From assembly GCF_003096555.1 (NCBI RefSeq), contig NZ_QEKM01000001.1:1364001-1428000 (forward strand): a stretch of 64,000 nt of DNA, in the 5' to 3' direction. Shown here piece after piece: positions 42,335 through 52,216 of the stretch. The translations under genes were made by a program, and so were the position numbers. Numbering within the stretch: the first letter of the stretch is position 1; each line of letters opens with the position of its first letter. The stretch comes from Simplicispira sp. 125. Lineage in GTDB: Bacteria; Pseudomonadota; Gammaproteobacteria; Burkholderiales; Burkholderiaceae_C. Below the pieces are notes generated by a model. That model was not told the origin of the DNA. It saw nothing but the letters and a program-made list of their open reading frames with translations, and ran no database searches.

Positions 42335-43042
42335 TCAGACCCGCAAGGGCACCTGTGGCGGAGCCGCAAACCGGTAACCTACGCCGCGCACCGTTTCCAC
42401 CATCAGGCCCGCCTCGCCCAGTGCTTCGCGCAGCCGCTTGACATGGACGTCGACCGTACGTTCCTCAATAAACACATGGTCACCCCACACTTTGTCCAGC
42501 AACTGGGCGCGGCTGTGCACCCGCTCGGGATGGGTCATGAAGAAATGCAGCAACTTGAATTCGGTCGGGCCGACTTTCAAGGCTTGCCCGTCCAACGAGA
42601 CACGGTGCGTTGCAGCGTCCAAAACCAATGCCCCCATCGTCACACTTTCTTGTGCTTGCTCTGGTGCGCGGCGACGCAGGACTGCGCGGATACGTGCGAG
42701 CAACTCCTGGGTCGAAAAAGGCTTGGTGATGTAGTCGTCCGCTCCAGCGTCCAGCCCCGCAACCTTGTCCGGCTCATCCCCGCGGGCGGTCAACATCAGA
42801 ATGGGGATGGATTTGGTACGGCTACTGGCACGCCACTTGCGCGCAAGCTGCAGGCCACTCTGGCCGGGCAACATCCAGTCGAGCAGGATTACATCGGGCA
42901 AGACGGCGTCGAGTTCGCGCTGTGCAGTCTCGCCGTCCTCAGCCCAAACGGGCTGAAAACCGTTGTGTCGCAGATTCACAGCTATCAATTCAGCAATCGC
43001 GGGTTCGTCTTCCACGATCAGGACATGGGGAAGCTTTCTCAT
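42335..43042 (-). CDS. phoB: Phosphate response regulator PhoB
   Basis: A 235-residue OmpR-type response regulator. The phosphorylated Asp is in PDVILLDWMLPGQSG (about residues 50-64), the switch Thr in LMLTARGDEPDK, the Lys in DDYITKPFS. The winged-helix domain includes RAQLLDKVWGDHVFIEERTVDVHVKRLR-type recognition sequence (about 185-212). It binds the Pho boxes seen before pstS (47649-47666) and ppk (52165-52182). It is co-transcribed with phoR, six bases apart. Confidence 0.95.
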   Translation of the reverse strand: MRKLPHVLIVEDEPAIAELIAVNLRHNGFQPVWAEDGETAQRELDAVLPDVILLDWMLPGQSGLQLARKWRASSRTKSIPILMLTARGDEPDKVAGLDAGADDYITKPFSTQELLARIRAVLRRRAPEQAQESVTMGALVLDAATHRVSLDGQALKVGPTEFKLLHFFMTHPERVHSRAQLLDKVWGDHVFIEERTVDVHVKRLREALGEAGLMVETVRGVGYRFAAPPQVPLRV

Positions 43043-43057
43043 TCCTTTTCTACCCCT

Positions 43058-43759
43058 TTACAGGACCGCCGATTCAATCTCATCCAAAGAGGTGTGTCGC
43101 ACATCCATGCCCTTCACCAGATAAATGATGAGCTCGGCAATATTTTTGGAGTGGTCGCCAATCCGCTCGATGGCTTTGGCCAGAAAAAGCAGGTCCAGGC
43201 TGGGGGAGATCGTGCGCGGATCTTCCATCATGTAGGTGATGAGTTTGCGAACGAAGCCATCGAACTCCCTGTCAATCAGGTCGTCTTCCCTGAGGATTGC
43301 GACGGCCATTTTTGTGTCCAGCCGGGCAAAGGCATCGAGCGCCTTGCGCAACTGCCCCGATGCCAGGTCGGCGGCCACCCGCAGGTCATTCGAGGGCAGG
43401 CAGCGCGGCGCACCACCTTCAATGATGGATTGCACCATGCGTGCCATGCGGTGGGCCTCGTCACCCATACGCTCCAGATTGGCCGTGGCCTTGGAAAAAG
43501 CCAGCAAAAGGCGCAGGTCGCGTGCTGTGGGCTGGCGCCGGGCGATGATGGTGGAGAGTTCATGGTCGATTTCTACCTCCATGGCATTGACCCGGTTTTC
43601 GATCGTACGAACCTGCTCTACCGCCTCAAGACTGAACTGCGATAGCGCGTGAATTGCCTGTCGGATCTGGGACTCCACCAGCCCCCCCATTTCCATGACA
43701 CGTGAGGAAACCCCATTGAGTTCACTGTCGAACTGGGAAGAAAGATGTTTGTCTGCCAT
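43058..43759 (-). CDS. phoU: Phosphate signalling protein PhoU
   Basis: A 233-residue PhoU made of two three-helix repeats. The metal-binding ExxxD-type motifs are seen in RTIENRVNAMEVEIDHEL (about residues 48-65) and in the second half around REDDLIDREFDGFV. PhoU links the Pst transporter to PhoR and holds the kinase off in high phosphate. The start MADKHLSSQFD was chosen over a longer frame because it matches the family and has GAGCG upstream. It lies 10 bases after pstB and 15 before phoB. Confidence 0.95.
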   Translation of the reverse strand: MADKHLSSQFDSELNGVSSRVMEMGGLVESQIRQAIHALSQFSLEAVEQVRTIENRVNAMEVEIDHELSTIIARRQPTARDLRLLLAFSKATANLERMGDEAHRMARMVQSIIEGGAPRCLPSNDLRVAADLASGQLRKALDAFARLDTKMAVAILREDDLIDREFDGFVRKLITYMMEDPRTISPSLDLLFLAKAIERIGDHSKNIAELIIYLVKGMDVRHTSLDEIESAVL

Positions 43760-43769
43760 AAATCGCTCC

Positions 43770-44555
43770 TCAGCCGAAACGGCCGGTAATGTAGTCTTCG
43801 GTTTCCTTGCGTTCGGGCTTGAAGAAGATCGCCTCGGTCGCTCCAAACTCGATCATTTCGCCCAGATACATGTAAGCGGTGTAGTCACTGCAACGCGCCG
43901 CTTGCTGCATGTTGTGGGTCACGATGGCAATCGTGTAGTCGTGCTTGAGCTCATCGATCAGCTCCTCGATCTTGGCCGTAGACAGCGGGTCCAGCGCCGA
44001 AGTGGGTTCGTCAAGCAGCAGCACAGAAGGCTTCACCGCCACGCTGCGCGCAATGCACAGGCGCTGCTGCTGACCGCCCGAAAGCGACAGGCCGCTCTGG
44101 TGCAACTTGTCTTTCACTTCGGTCCATAAGGCGGCCTTCGACAGCGCCCACTCCACCCGGTCATCCATCTCGCTGGGGGACAGCGCTTCATAGAGCTTCA
44201 CGCCAAAAGCAATGTTGTCGTAGATCGACATGGGAAAAGGCGTGGGCTTCTGGAACACCATGCCGATACGCGCGCGCAGCAAGTTGATGTCTTGCTTCGG
44301 GTCCAGGATGTCCTGCCCATAAAAGCGGATGCTGCCCTCCGCCCGCTGGCCGGGATAGAGGCTATACATCCGGTTGAGCGTGCGCAACAAGGTCGATTTT
44401 CCACAACCCGAGGGGCCGATAAAAGCGGTGACCTTGTGCTCGGCAATATCCAGACTGACGTTGCGCAGTCCCTGGAACTTACCGTAGTAGAAATTCAGAT
44501 TGCGCAATTCCAGCGCATTCCTGGTGGGAGTCGTCGTCGCGGTAGCGTTGGTCAT
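43770..44555 (-). CDS. pstB: Phosphate ABC transporter ATPase PstB
   Basis: A 261-residue ABC ATPase for high-affinity phosphate import. Walker A is GPSGCGKST, the Q-loop lies in [11 protein letters not shown], the signature is [13 protein letters not shown] and Walker B is [12 protein letters not shown]. The start MTNATATT was preferred to an upstream frame. It works with PstA and PstC in the inner membrane and PstS in the periplasm. It is the fourth gene of the pstSCAB-phoU-phoB-phoR series. Confidence 0.96.
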   Translation of the reverse strand: MTNATATTTPTRNALELRNLNFYYGKFQGLRNVSLDIAEHKVTAFIGPSGCGKSTLLRTLNRMYSLYPGQRAEGSIRFYGQDILDPKQDINLLRARIGMVFQKPTPFPMSIYDNIAFGVKLYEALSPSEMDDRVEWALSKAALWTEVKDKLHQSGLSLSGGQQQRLCIARSVAVKPSVLLLDEPTSALDPLSTAKIEELIDELKHDYTIAIVTHNMQQAARCSDYTAYMYLGEMIEFGATEAIFFKPERKETEDYITGRFG

Positions 44556-44615
44556 TGTCAGTTCTGTTAAAGGACGTACCTGCATCGACAGGCCGTGCAA
44601 AAAAGGGCGTAAATG

Positions 44616-45470
44616 TCAGACCTTGTCTTTTTCGCGCAGAAAGATCCGCGCCACAACGTTGAGCACCAGCACCGCCAGCGTAATGAGCAGTGCGCCGGCC
44701 CAGGCCAGGCGTACCCAGTTGTCGTACGGACTGAGCGCAAACTGAAAGATCACCACGGGCAGATTGGCCATAGGCGCATTCATGTTGGTGCTGAAAAACT
44801 GGTTGTTCAGGGCAGTGAACAGCAGCGGAGCCGTCTCACCGCTGATACGCGCCACAGCCAGCAAAAGACCCGTCATCACACCACTGCGCGCGGCGCGCAA
44901 GCTCACCATGATGGAAACCTTCCAGCGCGGTGCGCCGAGTGCAAAGGCCGCTTCACGCAGACTGCCTGGTACTAGGCGCAGCATGTTCTCGGTCGTGCGA
45001 ACCACCACCGGAACGGCAATCAGCGACAGCGCCATGCTGCCGGCCCAGCCGGAAAAATGGCCCATGGAGGCGACGGCAATGGCATAAACGAAGAGCCCCA
45101 GAACAATGGAGGGTGCCGACAACATGATGTCGGTCACAAAGCGGGTCAATTCAGCCGTTTTGCTCTGATCGCCGTATTCCGCGAGGTACACGCCGGCCAA
45201 GACACCTACCGGTGTAGACACCAGCACGGTAAACCCCACCATCATCAGGCTACCGACGATGGCATTGGCCAGGCCACCCCCCTCGGAACCTGGGGCTGGC
45301 GTGGAGTGGGTAAACAAGTTCCAGTCCAGCGCAGCAAAACCTTTGGTAAACAGCACGCTCAGTATCCAGAGCAGCACAAACAACCCCAGGGCCATGGAGC
45401 CCAAGGAAAGCGTCAGGCCCACCGCATTGGCGCGCCGCCGTTTTTGATAGATTTTGGTGTTGTATTCCAT
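44616..45470 (-). CDS. pstA: Phosphate ABC transporter permease PstA
   Basis: A 284-residue permease with six helices. The EAA-type loop that contacts PstB is visible in REAAFALGAPRWKVSIMVSL (about residues 189-208), and GVYLAEYGDQSKTAELTRFV is the typical PstA segment. It starts 28 bases after pstC and ends 60 bases before pstB. Confidence 0.95.
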   Translation of the reverse strand: MEYNTKIYQKRRRANAVGLTLSLGSMALGLFVLLWILSVLFTKGFAALDWNLFTHSTPAPGSEGGGLANAIVGSLMMVGFTVLVSTPVGVLAGVYLAEYGDQSKTAELTRFVTDIMLSAPSIVLGLFVYAIAVASMGHFSGWAGSMALSLIAVPVVVRTTENMLRLVPGSLREAAFALGAPRWKVSIMVSLRAARSGVMTGLLLAVARISGETAPLLFTALNNQFFSTNMNAPMANLPVVIFQFALSPYDNWVRLAWAGALLITLAVLVLNVVARIFLREKDKV

Positions 45471-45498
45471 GAAGACTCTTTGATGGCCTTGAGAGCGC

Positions 45499-46503
45499 CT
45501 ATAGACCCTTGGCCTTTTCCGCCCGCAACATTAGGATTTTTGCTGCCGAAAGCACCACGAAAGTGATGACGAAAAGCAGGAATCCCAACGCAAACAATGC
45601 GGACAGGTGGAAGTCCGCTGCCTCGCCAAATTCATTGGCCAAAGTGGATGCAATGGAAGTGCCCGGCGAGAACAGTGATGCAGGCATGCGGTTGGCATTG
45701 CCGATCACAAAAGTCACTGCCATGGTTTCACCCAGGGCGCGCCCCAAACCCAGCATGATTCCGCCCACAACACCCTTCTGCGTATAGGGCAGCACGACAC
45801 GATGGACCACCTCCCAAGTGGTACACCCCAGCCCATAGGCGGATTCGCGAAGGATGGGTGGAACAATCGCAAAAACATCCCGCATCACCGCAGCGATGAA
45901 GGGAAGCACCATGAATGCGAGCACAATGCCCGCCGCCAGAATGCCAAACCCGTTGGTACTGCCGCCAAACAAAAAACCCACCAATGGCATTGAGCCCAGC
46001 AGTTTTTGCACCGGCATCTGAAAGTAGTCGGCAAACAGCGGGGCAAAAACAAACAGACCAAACATGCCGTAGATGATGGACGGCACCGCTGCCAGCAACT
46101 CCACCGCTGTGCCCAACGGGCGGCGCAACCACACAGGGCAGGTTTCTGTCAAAAACAGCGCAATACCAAAGGCCAGGGGCACGGCAATCAACAGCGCAAT
46201 GCCCGCACTGGCCAGGGTTCCCACGATCGCGATGGCTGCACCAAACTCTTCATTGACGATGTCCCATTCCACGCGCCAGATGAACTGGGCACCAAACTTG
46301 TGAAACGTCGGCCATGCATAGATGAAAAGCGACACGATGATGCCCATCAGCGCAGCCAGCACCAGCAGCGATAGACCCTGGGTCAGCCGATGGAAGAAAA
46401 TATCCTGAAGACGCTGCCGCTGGGCAATCGACACCATCGCTTTGGCTGGTGCATGCGCCGCATCGGGCATTGTTTGTGCGCTCATCGTGATCTCAACACT
46501 CAT
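45499..46503 (-). CDS. pstC: Phosphate ABC transporter permease PstC
   Basis: A 334-residue permease partner of PstA. The helical core, [20 protein letters not shown] (about residues 136-155), and the EAA loop [20 protein letters not shown] are typical. The start at [10 protein letters not shown] was preferred because the longer frame overlaps the end of pstS. Gap to pstS is 68 bases. It has an N-terminal cytoplasmic stretch of about 40 residues before the first helix. Confidence 0.95.
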   Translation of the reverse strand: MSVEITMSAQTMPDAAHAPAKAMVSIAQRQRLQDIFFHRLTQGLSLLVLAALMGIIVSLFIYAWPTFHKFGAQFIWRVEWDIVNEEFGAAIAIVGTLASAGIALLIAVPLAFGIALFLTETCPVWLRRPLGTAVELLAAVPSIIYGMFGLFVFAPLFADYFQMPVQKLLGSMPLVGFLFGGSTNGFGILAAGIVLAFMVLPFIAAVMRDVFAIVPPILRESAYGLGCTTWEVVHRVVLPYTQKGVVGGIMLGLGRALGETMAVTFVIGNANRMPASLFSPGTSIASTLANEFGEAADFHLSALFALGFLLFVITFVVLSAAKILMLRAEKAKGL

Positions 46504-46571
46504 GTGGGTTTCCTTGGGGCATCTTCTGCCAACACCAGCCCTCTGACAAAAGACACCCCGGAAGTCTCCGA

Positions 46572-47594
46572 TTACTTGCGGATCTGCGACCAAATCTTGG
46601 CACGGATCTCAGCAGTCAGGCTATCGGGAAGCGGCACATAGTCCAGCTCTGCAGCCATCGCCTTGCCATTCTTGAAAGCCCAGTCAAAAAACTTCAAAAC
46701 TTCAGCAGACTGCGCCTTGTCGGCTGGATCCTTGTACATGAGGATGAACGAGGCGGTACTGATAGGCCAGCTCTCGGCGCCCTTGGCGTTGACCATTGAA
46801 ATCCCCATGCCCGGCATACTGAACCAGTCTGCACCACCCGCAGCAGCAGCAAAGGACTTGTCGTCAGGACTCACGAACTTGCCGTCTGCATTTTGCAGTT
46901 GCAGGAAATTCATGTTGTTTTTCTTGACGTAAGCATACTCAACGTAGCCTACAGCGCCCTTGATGCGATTCACATTGGCGGCAACGCCCTCATTACCCTT
47001 GCCACCGACCGACGACGGTGCCGGCCACTTCACGGCAGCGCCCTTGCCCACCGAATCTGCCCACTCTTTGCTGACAGCGGTCAGGTAATCCGTGAAATTG
47101 AACGTGGTTCCCGAACCATCAGCCCGGTGTACCACGGTGATGTTCTGGTCGGGCAAGGTTTTTCCAGGGTTCAGCGCTGCCAGCTTGGCATCATTCCATT
47201 TGGCGATCTTGCCTAGAAAAATATCTGCCAAAACGCCACCGCTCACACGCAATTCGCCGGGCTTAAAGCCTTCCAGGTGAAGCACTGGCACCGTACCGCC
47301 AATGATGGCGGGAAACTGCACCATGCCGTCCTTATCGAGATCGCTGCCTGGCACCGGCGCATCGGTCGCGCCGAAAGCCACCGTCTTGGCACGGATCTGA
47401 CGGATCCCCCCCGAGGATCCGATCGACTGGTAGTTCATGCCCGTGCCCGTTTCTTTTTTATAGACCTCAGCCCACTTGGCATAGATCGGGAAGGGAAACG
47501 TTGCACCCGCGCCAGTGATATCGGCAGCAAACGCACTGCCCATAGTCATGGAAGCCAACGTGACAGCGACGATTTTCAGAAATGTGCGTTTCAT
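46572..47594 (-). CDS. pstS: Phosphate-binding periplasmic protein PstS
   Basis: A 340-residue substrate-binding protein with a signal peptide ([20 protein letters not shown], cleavage near residue 23). [20 protein letters not shown] (about residues 26-45) is the family opening; phosphate-contacting [10 protein letters not shown] and [16 protein letters not shown] (Ser-Gly-Thr loop) follow. First gene of the pst-pho series, with a Pho box and a -10 element upstream, so it is induced by phosphate starvation. Confidence 0.97.
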   Translation of the reverse strand: MKRTFLKIVAVTLASMTMGSAFAADITGAGATFPFPIYAKWAEVYKKETGTGMNYQSIGSSGGIRQIRAKTVAFGATDAPVPGSDLDKDGMVQFPAIIGGTVPVLHLEGFKPGELRVSGGVLADIFLGKIAKWNDAKLAALNPGKTLPDQNITVVHRADGSGTTFNFTDYLTAVSKEWADSVGKGAAVKWPAPSSVGGKGNEGVAANVNRIKGAVGYVEYAYVKKNNMNFLQLQNADGKFVSPDDKSFAAAAGGADWFSMPGMGISMVNAKGAESWPISTASFILMYKDPADKAQSAEVLKFFDWAFKNGKAMAAELDYVPLPDSLTAEIRAKIWSQIRK

Positions 47595-47632
47595 TCAGTA
47601 CCTTTCAGTAAGCGTTAACAGGAACAAAACGA

Positions 47633-47666
47633 ACTTTAAAAACCTTAAATGACAAACCTGTGACAT
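47633..47666 (-). promoter_or_regulatory. Pho box and -10 element of pstS
   Basis: On the minus strand ATGTCACAGGTTTGTCAT (47649-47666) has two TGTCA repeats 11 bases apart, the PhoB binding pattern. A -10-like TAAAGT (47633-47638) follows at a spacing of 10 bases, the usual arrangement when the Pho box replaces the -35 region. It lies 55 bases before the pstS start. Confidence 0.85.
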
Positions 47667-47884
47667 ACACAAAAAGTTTTCCTGAATTTTCAAGAACATC
47701 CTCACGCAGTCACTGCGCTGACACGGTGCTGAGACACAATGGGAAGAATTTTCCAACCACAAGAGTATTCGTCTTCGCATCGCCCACCATCGGCCGGGCT
47801 CATGTTGCCTATCGTCTCGCAACAGCCCCCCGGAAATTCAGTCCCTCACGTTACCTTGCCGCACGAATCCTCTTTCAAAAACCC

Positions 47885-49366
47885 ATGCAGAACGGCACAC
47901 ACCTCGCCGCCATTGATCTCGGCTCCAACAGTTTTCGTCTCGAAATCGGTCGCTACGAATTCGGACATATTCAGCGTATCGAGTACCTGAAGGAAACCGT
48001 GCGCCAAGGCAACGGCCTGGATGAAGAGAACAACCTGAGCACAGAAGCCATGCAACGCGGCTGGGACTGCCTGGCCCGTTTTGCCGAACGATTGGCCAAT
48101 TTCCCCCGCGCTCAGGTGCGCGCCGTTGCCACACAGACCTTGCGAGAGGCTCGCAACAGCCACGTTTTTCTGCAACGCGGTGGCGAGGTACTAGGCCATC
48201 CGATCGATGTGGTGTCAGGGCTGGAAGAAGCTCGGCTGATCTACCAGGGTGTCTCGCGGCTGCTTCCAGAGTCTGGGGAGCGACGTCTGGTTGTTGATAT
48301 TGGAGGGCGATCCACGGAGCTCATCCTGGGCGAGCGTTTTACATCCCACGCTGTCGCTTCATTCTGCGTAGGCAGCGTGGCCTGGTCCACACAATTTTTC
48401 CCCAATGGTCGGTTGTCTGCATCGGCTTTTACAACCGCCGAAATCGCTGCCAAAGCGGTTCTGGACGAGGCACTGGAAACCTATCGTCCGAGTCATTGGG
48501 ATGTAGCCTATGGATCATCAGGGACTGTAGGGGCGGTGCGCGACGTGCTTGTTGCCGCTGGTCAGTCTGCGGGGGAAACCATCACCCGCAGCGGACTGGA
48601 CTGGCTGCGCGAGCGTTTGTTGCGTGCGCAAAGTGTCGATCGCATCCGGCTGGATGGTCTCAAAGACGATCGCCGTCCCGTCATCGGCGGAGGGCTCAGC
48701 ATACTGAGAGCCGTTTTCGATCTTCTGGACATCCATGAAATGCAAGTGGCACAAGGGGCCCTGCGCCAGGGCGCCCTGTATGACCTGCTGGATCGCGAAC
48801 AACCACAGACAGATCTGCGAACCGCATCAGTGCAGGGGCTGGCACTCAACTTTGCCGTAGACCTTTCTCAGGCCGAGCGTGTGGCAAAGACCGCCTGCTT
48901 TCTTTTCAAGCAAATTTCACCCAGGCCCTCCGAATCCGTACTGCGCAATCTGAACTGGGCCGGTCGCCTACACGAAATTGGCTGCCGCATCTCCCACAGC
49001 GATTACCACCGCCACGGCGCCTATATTCTCGAGAACACAGACGTTGCAGGCTTCGCCAAACATGAATTGCACGGCCTGGGATCCTTGGTGCTGGGTCATA
49101 GGGGAAAGGTCCGCAAGCTACAAGCCGATATAGATGACCCCATTTTTATTTTTCAACTGATGGCCCTTCGACTTGCGGTGGCTTTGTGCCACGCCCGGCG
49201 TGATCCCGACTTGGAAGGATTTACGCTGTCCATCAAAGGACAGCGCTTTAACCTTGCAGCGAACCCTGGATGGGCGACCGCCTACCCTCAGTCTGCCCAC
49301 CTGCTGCGTGAAGAAATGCTCGCATGGCAACGCACCCCTTGGGAACTGGAAGCACACCTGCCTTGA
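47885..49366 (+). CDS. ppx: Exopolyphosphatase / Ppx-GppA family phosphatase
   Basis: A 493-residue Ppx/GppA enzyme that removes terminal phosphate from polyphosphate (or from pppGpp). The phosphate-binding loops of the actin-like fold are AAIDLGSNSFRLEIG (about residues 9-23) and VVDIGGRSTELILG (about 140-153), and a C-terminal HD-type domain includes the conserved RLHEIGCRISHSDYHRH stretch. The start MQNGTHLA was preferred to a longer frame because it directly precedes the first loop. It is divergent from pstS and faces ppk across sixA. Confidence 0.93.
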   Translation: MQNGTHLAAIDLGSNSFRLEIGRYEFGHIQRIEYLKETVRQGNGLDEENNLSTEAMQRGWDCLARFAERLANFPRAQVRAVATQTLREARNSHVFLQRGGEVLGHPIDVVSGLEEARLIYQGVSRLLPESGERRLVVDIGGRSTELILGERFTSHAVASFCVGSVAWSTQFFPNGRLSASAFTTAEIAAKAVLDEALETYRPSHWDVAYGSSGTVGAVRDVLVAAGQSAGETITRSGLDWLRERLLRAQSVDRIRLDGLKDDRRPVIGGGLSILRAVFDLLDIHEMQVAQGALRQGALYDLLDREQPQTDLRTASVQGLALNFAVDLSQAERVAKTACFLFKQISPRPSESVLRNLNWAGRLHEIGCRISHSDYHRHGAYILENTDVAGFAKHELHGLGSLVLGHRGKVRKLQADIDDPIFIFQLMALRLAVALCHARRDPDLEGFTLSIKGQRFNLAANPGWATAYPQSAHLLREEMLAWQRTPWELEAHLP

Positions 49367-49431
49367 TGCCCATACGATGACCGCTTCCGTGCATCTGGCC
49401 GAATAACGCCCCTCAGGACCGACAAAGGATT

Positions 49432-49902
49432 TCAAAGAAAATCTGGTGACAAGACAGCCAGCAAAGTTGTTTCACTGCGCTCCACGCTCTGGCGCTGTCG
49501 CAACCACCAGACCGATCCTTTTCGCACCGCACATTGGTTCGAATGGATCTCCAGCAGATGGGCGATGGTTTGGCCCAATACCGGTTGGTGTCCGACCACC
49601 AGAACGGCTCCTCGAGAACGCGGCCATTGCACCAACTCCAAAAGATCCTGTGCAGTGCCATCGGGCAGCAACTCGGCGCGTAACTTGTATTTGCGCCCCA
49701 AAGCAGTGGCCGTCTGCTCTGCGCGCCGCGCCGGGCTCGATAGCACCCTCAGCCCATCAGGTAGCTGCCTCTCGAGCCATGCTGCCATACGAGCGGCCTG
49801 TTTTTCCCCCCGTGCTGTGAGTGGTCTCGACAGGTCATCCATGTGCGCTGCACCCATCTCTGCCTCTGCATGGCGCCACAAAATCAGATCCATGCTGGAC
49901 AT
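49432..49902 (-). CDS. sixA: Phosphohistidine phosphatase SixA-like
   Basis: A 156-residue histidine-phosphatase-superfamily protein. The catalytic RHA triplet is in ILWRHAEAE (about residues 7-15), the second His in VVGHQPVLGQ. Its size and TARGEKQAARMAAWL segment match SixA, which removes phosphate from His-containing phosphotransfer proteins. It lies five bases after the ppk stop and on the same strand, so it is probably in the ppk message. Another small phosphatase function linked to polyphosphate is possible. Confidence 0.9.
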   Translation of the reverse strand: MSSMDLILWRHAEAEMGAAHMDDLSRPLTARGEKQAARMAAWLERQLPDGLRVLSSPARRAEQTATALGRKYKLRAELLPDGTAQDLLELVQWPRSRGAVLVVGHQPVLGQTIAHLLEIHSNQCAVRKGSVWWLRQRQSVERSETTLLAVLSPDFL

Positions 49903-49907
49903 TCGGA

Positions 49908-52115
49908 TCAGCCGTTGTGCGGCACGACAATCGACACACCATACCGCGCCATCAGTGCATTCTGTGCACCCTGCCCGCTGGTAGGTTTTGCAGCACGCAT
50001 ATAAGTGCCATCAGACAACAACTCCCAAGCGTCTCGGTCATCGTGCAGACACGACACCAGGCACTCATCAATAATACGTTGACGCAGGATCGGGTCCGTC
50101 ACAGGCCAGGAAATTTCCACGCGCCGCAGCATGTTGCGGTTCATCCAGTCAGCGCTGGAGAGAAACAGTTCCTCCTCAGCGCCCTTGCCAAAATAAAAAA
50201 TCCGGGAATGTTCCAGAAAGCGCCCGATGATGGAGCGAACACGGATATTTTCAGTGAACCCGGGCACTTGCGCGGGCAGGATGCAGGCGCCACGCACGAT
50301 CAGGTCAATTTTCGCGCCGCGCTGACCGGCGAGCACCAGCGCACGGGCCAATGCCTCATCCGTCAAAGCATTCATCTTGGCCACAATGCGCCCGCCCTCA
50401 CCCCGGCTTGCCGCCAAGCCAACCTGCTCGATCTTCTCCAGCATACGGCGATGGAGCTGGAACGGTGCCACTAGCAAGCGTCGCATGCGTGGGAGCCGAT
50501 TCTGGCTGGCGAGATGGTTGAACACATGGTCCATGTCGGCCGTCGTTTCCTCATCCGCGGTGAGGTAGCTCAGATCGGTATAGAGACGCGCTGTGCGCGG
50601 GTTGTAGTTACCGGTGGACAAGTGGCCATAACGGCGCAGCTGCTTGCCTTCCTTGCGTGTCACAAGCAACATTTTGGCGTGCGTTTTCAACCCAACAACG
50701 CCGTACACCACCTGGGCACCCACCGACTCCAAGGCTTCTGCCCAGTTGATATTGGCCTCTTCATCAAACCGTGCCTTTAGCTCCACCACGGCCATGACTT
50801 CTTTGCCGCGGCGTACCGCCTCACGCAGCAATTCCATCAGTACCGCATCGGAACCTGTTCGGTAAATAGTCTGCTTGATGGCCACCACTTGTGGATCGTT
50901 CACAGCTTCGCGCAGAAAAGCCAAGACCCCATCAAAGCTCTCAAAGGGGTGATGGATCAGCGTATCGCGCTGTCGCATTTGGGCCATGATGGATGTGCCC
51001 AAAATCAATTGACTTGGCCAGACAGGCCGCCAGACTGGAAACAGCAGTTGTGGGTCATCGACCAGATCTACCAATTGCGCCAACCGCACCAGATTCACAG
51101 GTCCATGCACCCTGTACAGGGCTGCCGCAGGAAGATCAAATTGGCGCAACAAAAAATTCGACAGGTAGGCGGAGCAACTGCTGGAGACTTCCAAGCGTAC
51201 GGCCTGTCCAAAATTACGCTGCTGCAAGCCCTGGCGCAGCACCATGCGCAGGTTGCGCACATCCTCTTCGTCTACTGCAAGATCCGAGTGTCGCGTGACG
51301 CGAAACTGCGAGAACTCAGTGACTTCGCGCCCTGGAAAAAGATCGGACAAGTGCGCTCTGATCACGCTGGAAACACTAACGAAATTCTTGCCCTTGGGTG
51401 CAACTCCCATCGGCATCCGGATAAACCGAGGCAATGCCCGTGGAACCCGCACAATCGCAATGTCGTTTTCTCGCCCAAACGCATCAGCACCCTTGAGTCG
51501 CACAATAAAATTGAGCGACTTGTTGGCGACCTGCGGAAAAGGATGCGCGGGGTCCAAACCCACAGCAACCAGCAGTGGCCGGACTTCTCGGGCGAAATAG
51601 TCGCTCACCCAGCGCCGCTGCGCACTGCCGCGGTCGCCATGTGCCACGATGCACACCCCCTTCACTGCCAGCGCAGGCACGAGGGCCTCGTTGTACAAAG
51701 CGTATTGACGCGCCACCAATTCATGCGCTTTGGCTGTCAATGCGGCCAGCGACGCTTCACCATAAGGCCCCTTGGTTTCGCCATTGCGTGCAGCCGTGAT
51801 GTGCGGCTCGGCACGCACTTCAAAAAATTCATCCAGATTGGACGACACGATACTCAAGTAGCGCAGCCTTTCCAGCAACGGCACATCTGCACGGGCCGCC
51901 CAATCCAACACCCTTTCGTTGAACGCGAGGATGCAGTGGTCACGATCCAAAAATCCTGAAACACCTGGAGCCGTCAGACAAGGCGCAAGAATAGCCAACG
52001 AATTGTCCGACGCTTGAGGGACCCGTTCAGCCGAGACTGCAGCCCGTGCGGTGTTCTCCAATACGCCCGTTGTGTAGGGCGCAATCATGTTTATTTCACT
52101 GAAGACGGGGGACAT
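49908..52115 (-). CDS. ppk: Polyphosphate kinase Ppk1
   Basis: A 735-residue Ppk1 that makes polyphosphate from ATP. The N-terminal domain has ILAFNERVLDWAARADVPLL and YLSIVSSNLDEFFEVRA; the catalytic phospholipase-D-like domains contain VELKARFDEEANINWAEALE and KTHAKMLLVTRKEGKQLRRY, the latter including the autophosphorylated His (KTHAK) region. The start at 52115 or at 52088 (MIAPYTTG) fits; a longer frame is excluded because it would begin upstream of the inferred transcription start. A Pho box stands 50 bases before it. Confidence 0.94.
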   Translation of the reverse strand: MSPVFSEINMIAPYTTGVLENTARAAVSAERVPQASDNSLAILAPCLTAPGVSGFLDRDHCILAFNERVLDWAARADVPLLERLRYLSIVSSNLDEFFEVRAEPHITAARNGETKGPYGEASLAALTAKAHELVARQYALYNEALVPALAVKGVCIVAHGDRGSAQRRWVSDYFAREVRPLLVAVGLDPAHPFPQVANKSLNFIVRLKGADAFGRENDIAIVRVPRALPRFIRMPMGVAPKGKNFVSVSSVIRAHLSDLFPGREVTEFSQFRVTRHSDLAVDEEDVRNLRMVLRQGLQQRNFGQAVRLEVSSSCSAYLSNFLLRQFDLPAAALYRVHGPVNLVRLAQLVDLVDDPQLLFPVWRPVWPSQLILGTSIMAQMRQRDTLIHHPFESFDGVLAFLREAVNDPQVVAIKQTIYRTGSDAVLMELLREAVRRGKEVMAVVELKARFDEEANINWAEALESVGAQVVYGVVGLKTHAKMLLVTRKEGKQLRRYGHLSTGNYNPRTARLYTDLSYLTADEETTADMDHVFNHLASQNRLPRMRRLLVAPFQLHRRMLEKIEQVGLAASRGEGGRIVAKMNALTDEALARALVLAGQRGAKIDLIVRGACILPAQVPGFTENIRVRSIIGRFLEHSRIFYFGKGAEEELFLSSADWMNRNMLRRVEISWPVTDPILRQRIIDECLVSCLHDDRDAWELLSDGTYMRAAKPTSGQGAQNALMARYGVSIVVPHNG

Positions 52116-52148
52116 GGGCACGTTGGGATACTGATCAATCGATAGCGA

Positions 52149-52182
52149 AATATGGATTGGATGCGTGACAGCTTCGTGACAC
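52149..52182 (-). promoter_or_regulatory. Pho box and -10 element of ppk
   Basis: On the minus strand GTGTCACGAAGCTGTCAC (52165-52182) has two exact TGTCA repeats 11 bases apart. After 10 bases a -10-like CATATT (52149-52154) follows. This repeats the architecture at pstS and places the ppk start of transcription near 52142, about 27 bases before the codon at 52115. Confidence 0.8.
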
Positions 52183-52216
52183 AGCGGTCTTTCATCACAC
52201 CACGCAACCAGCCCCA

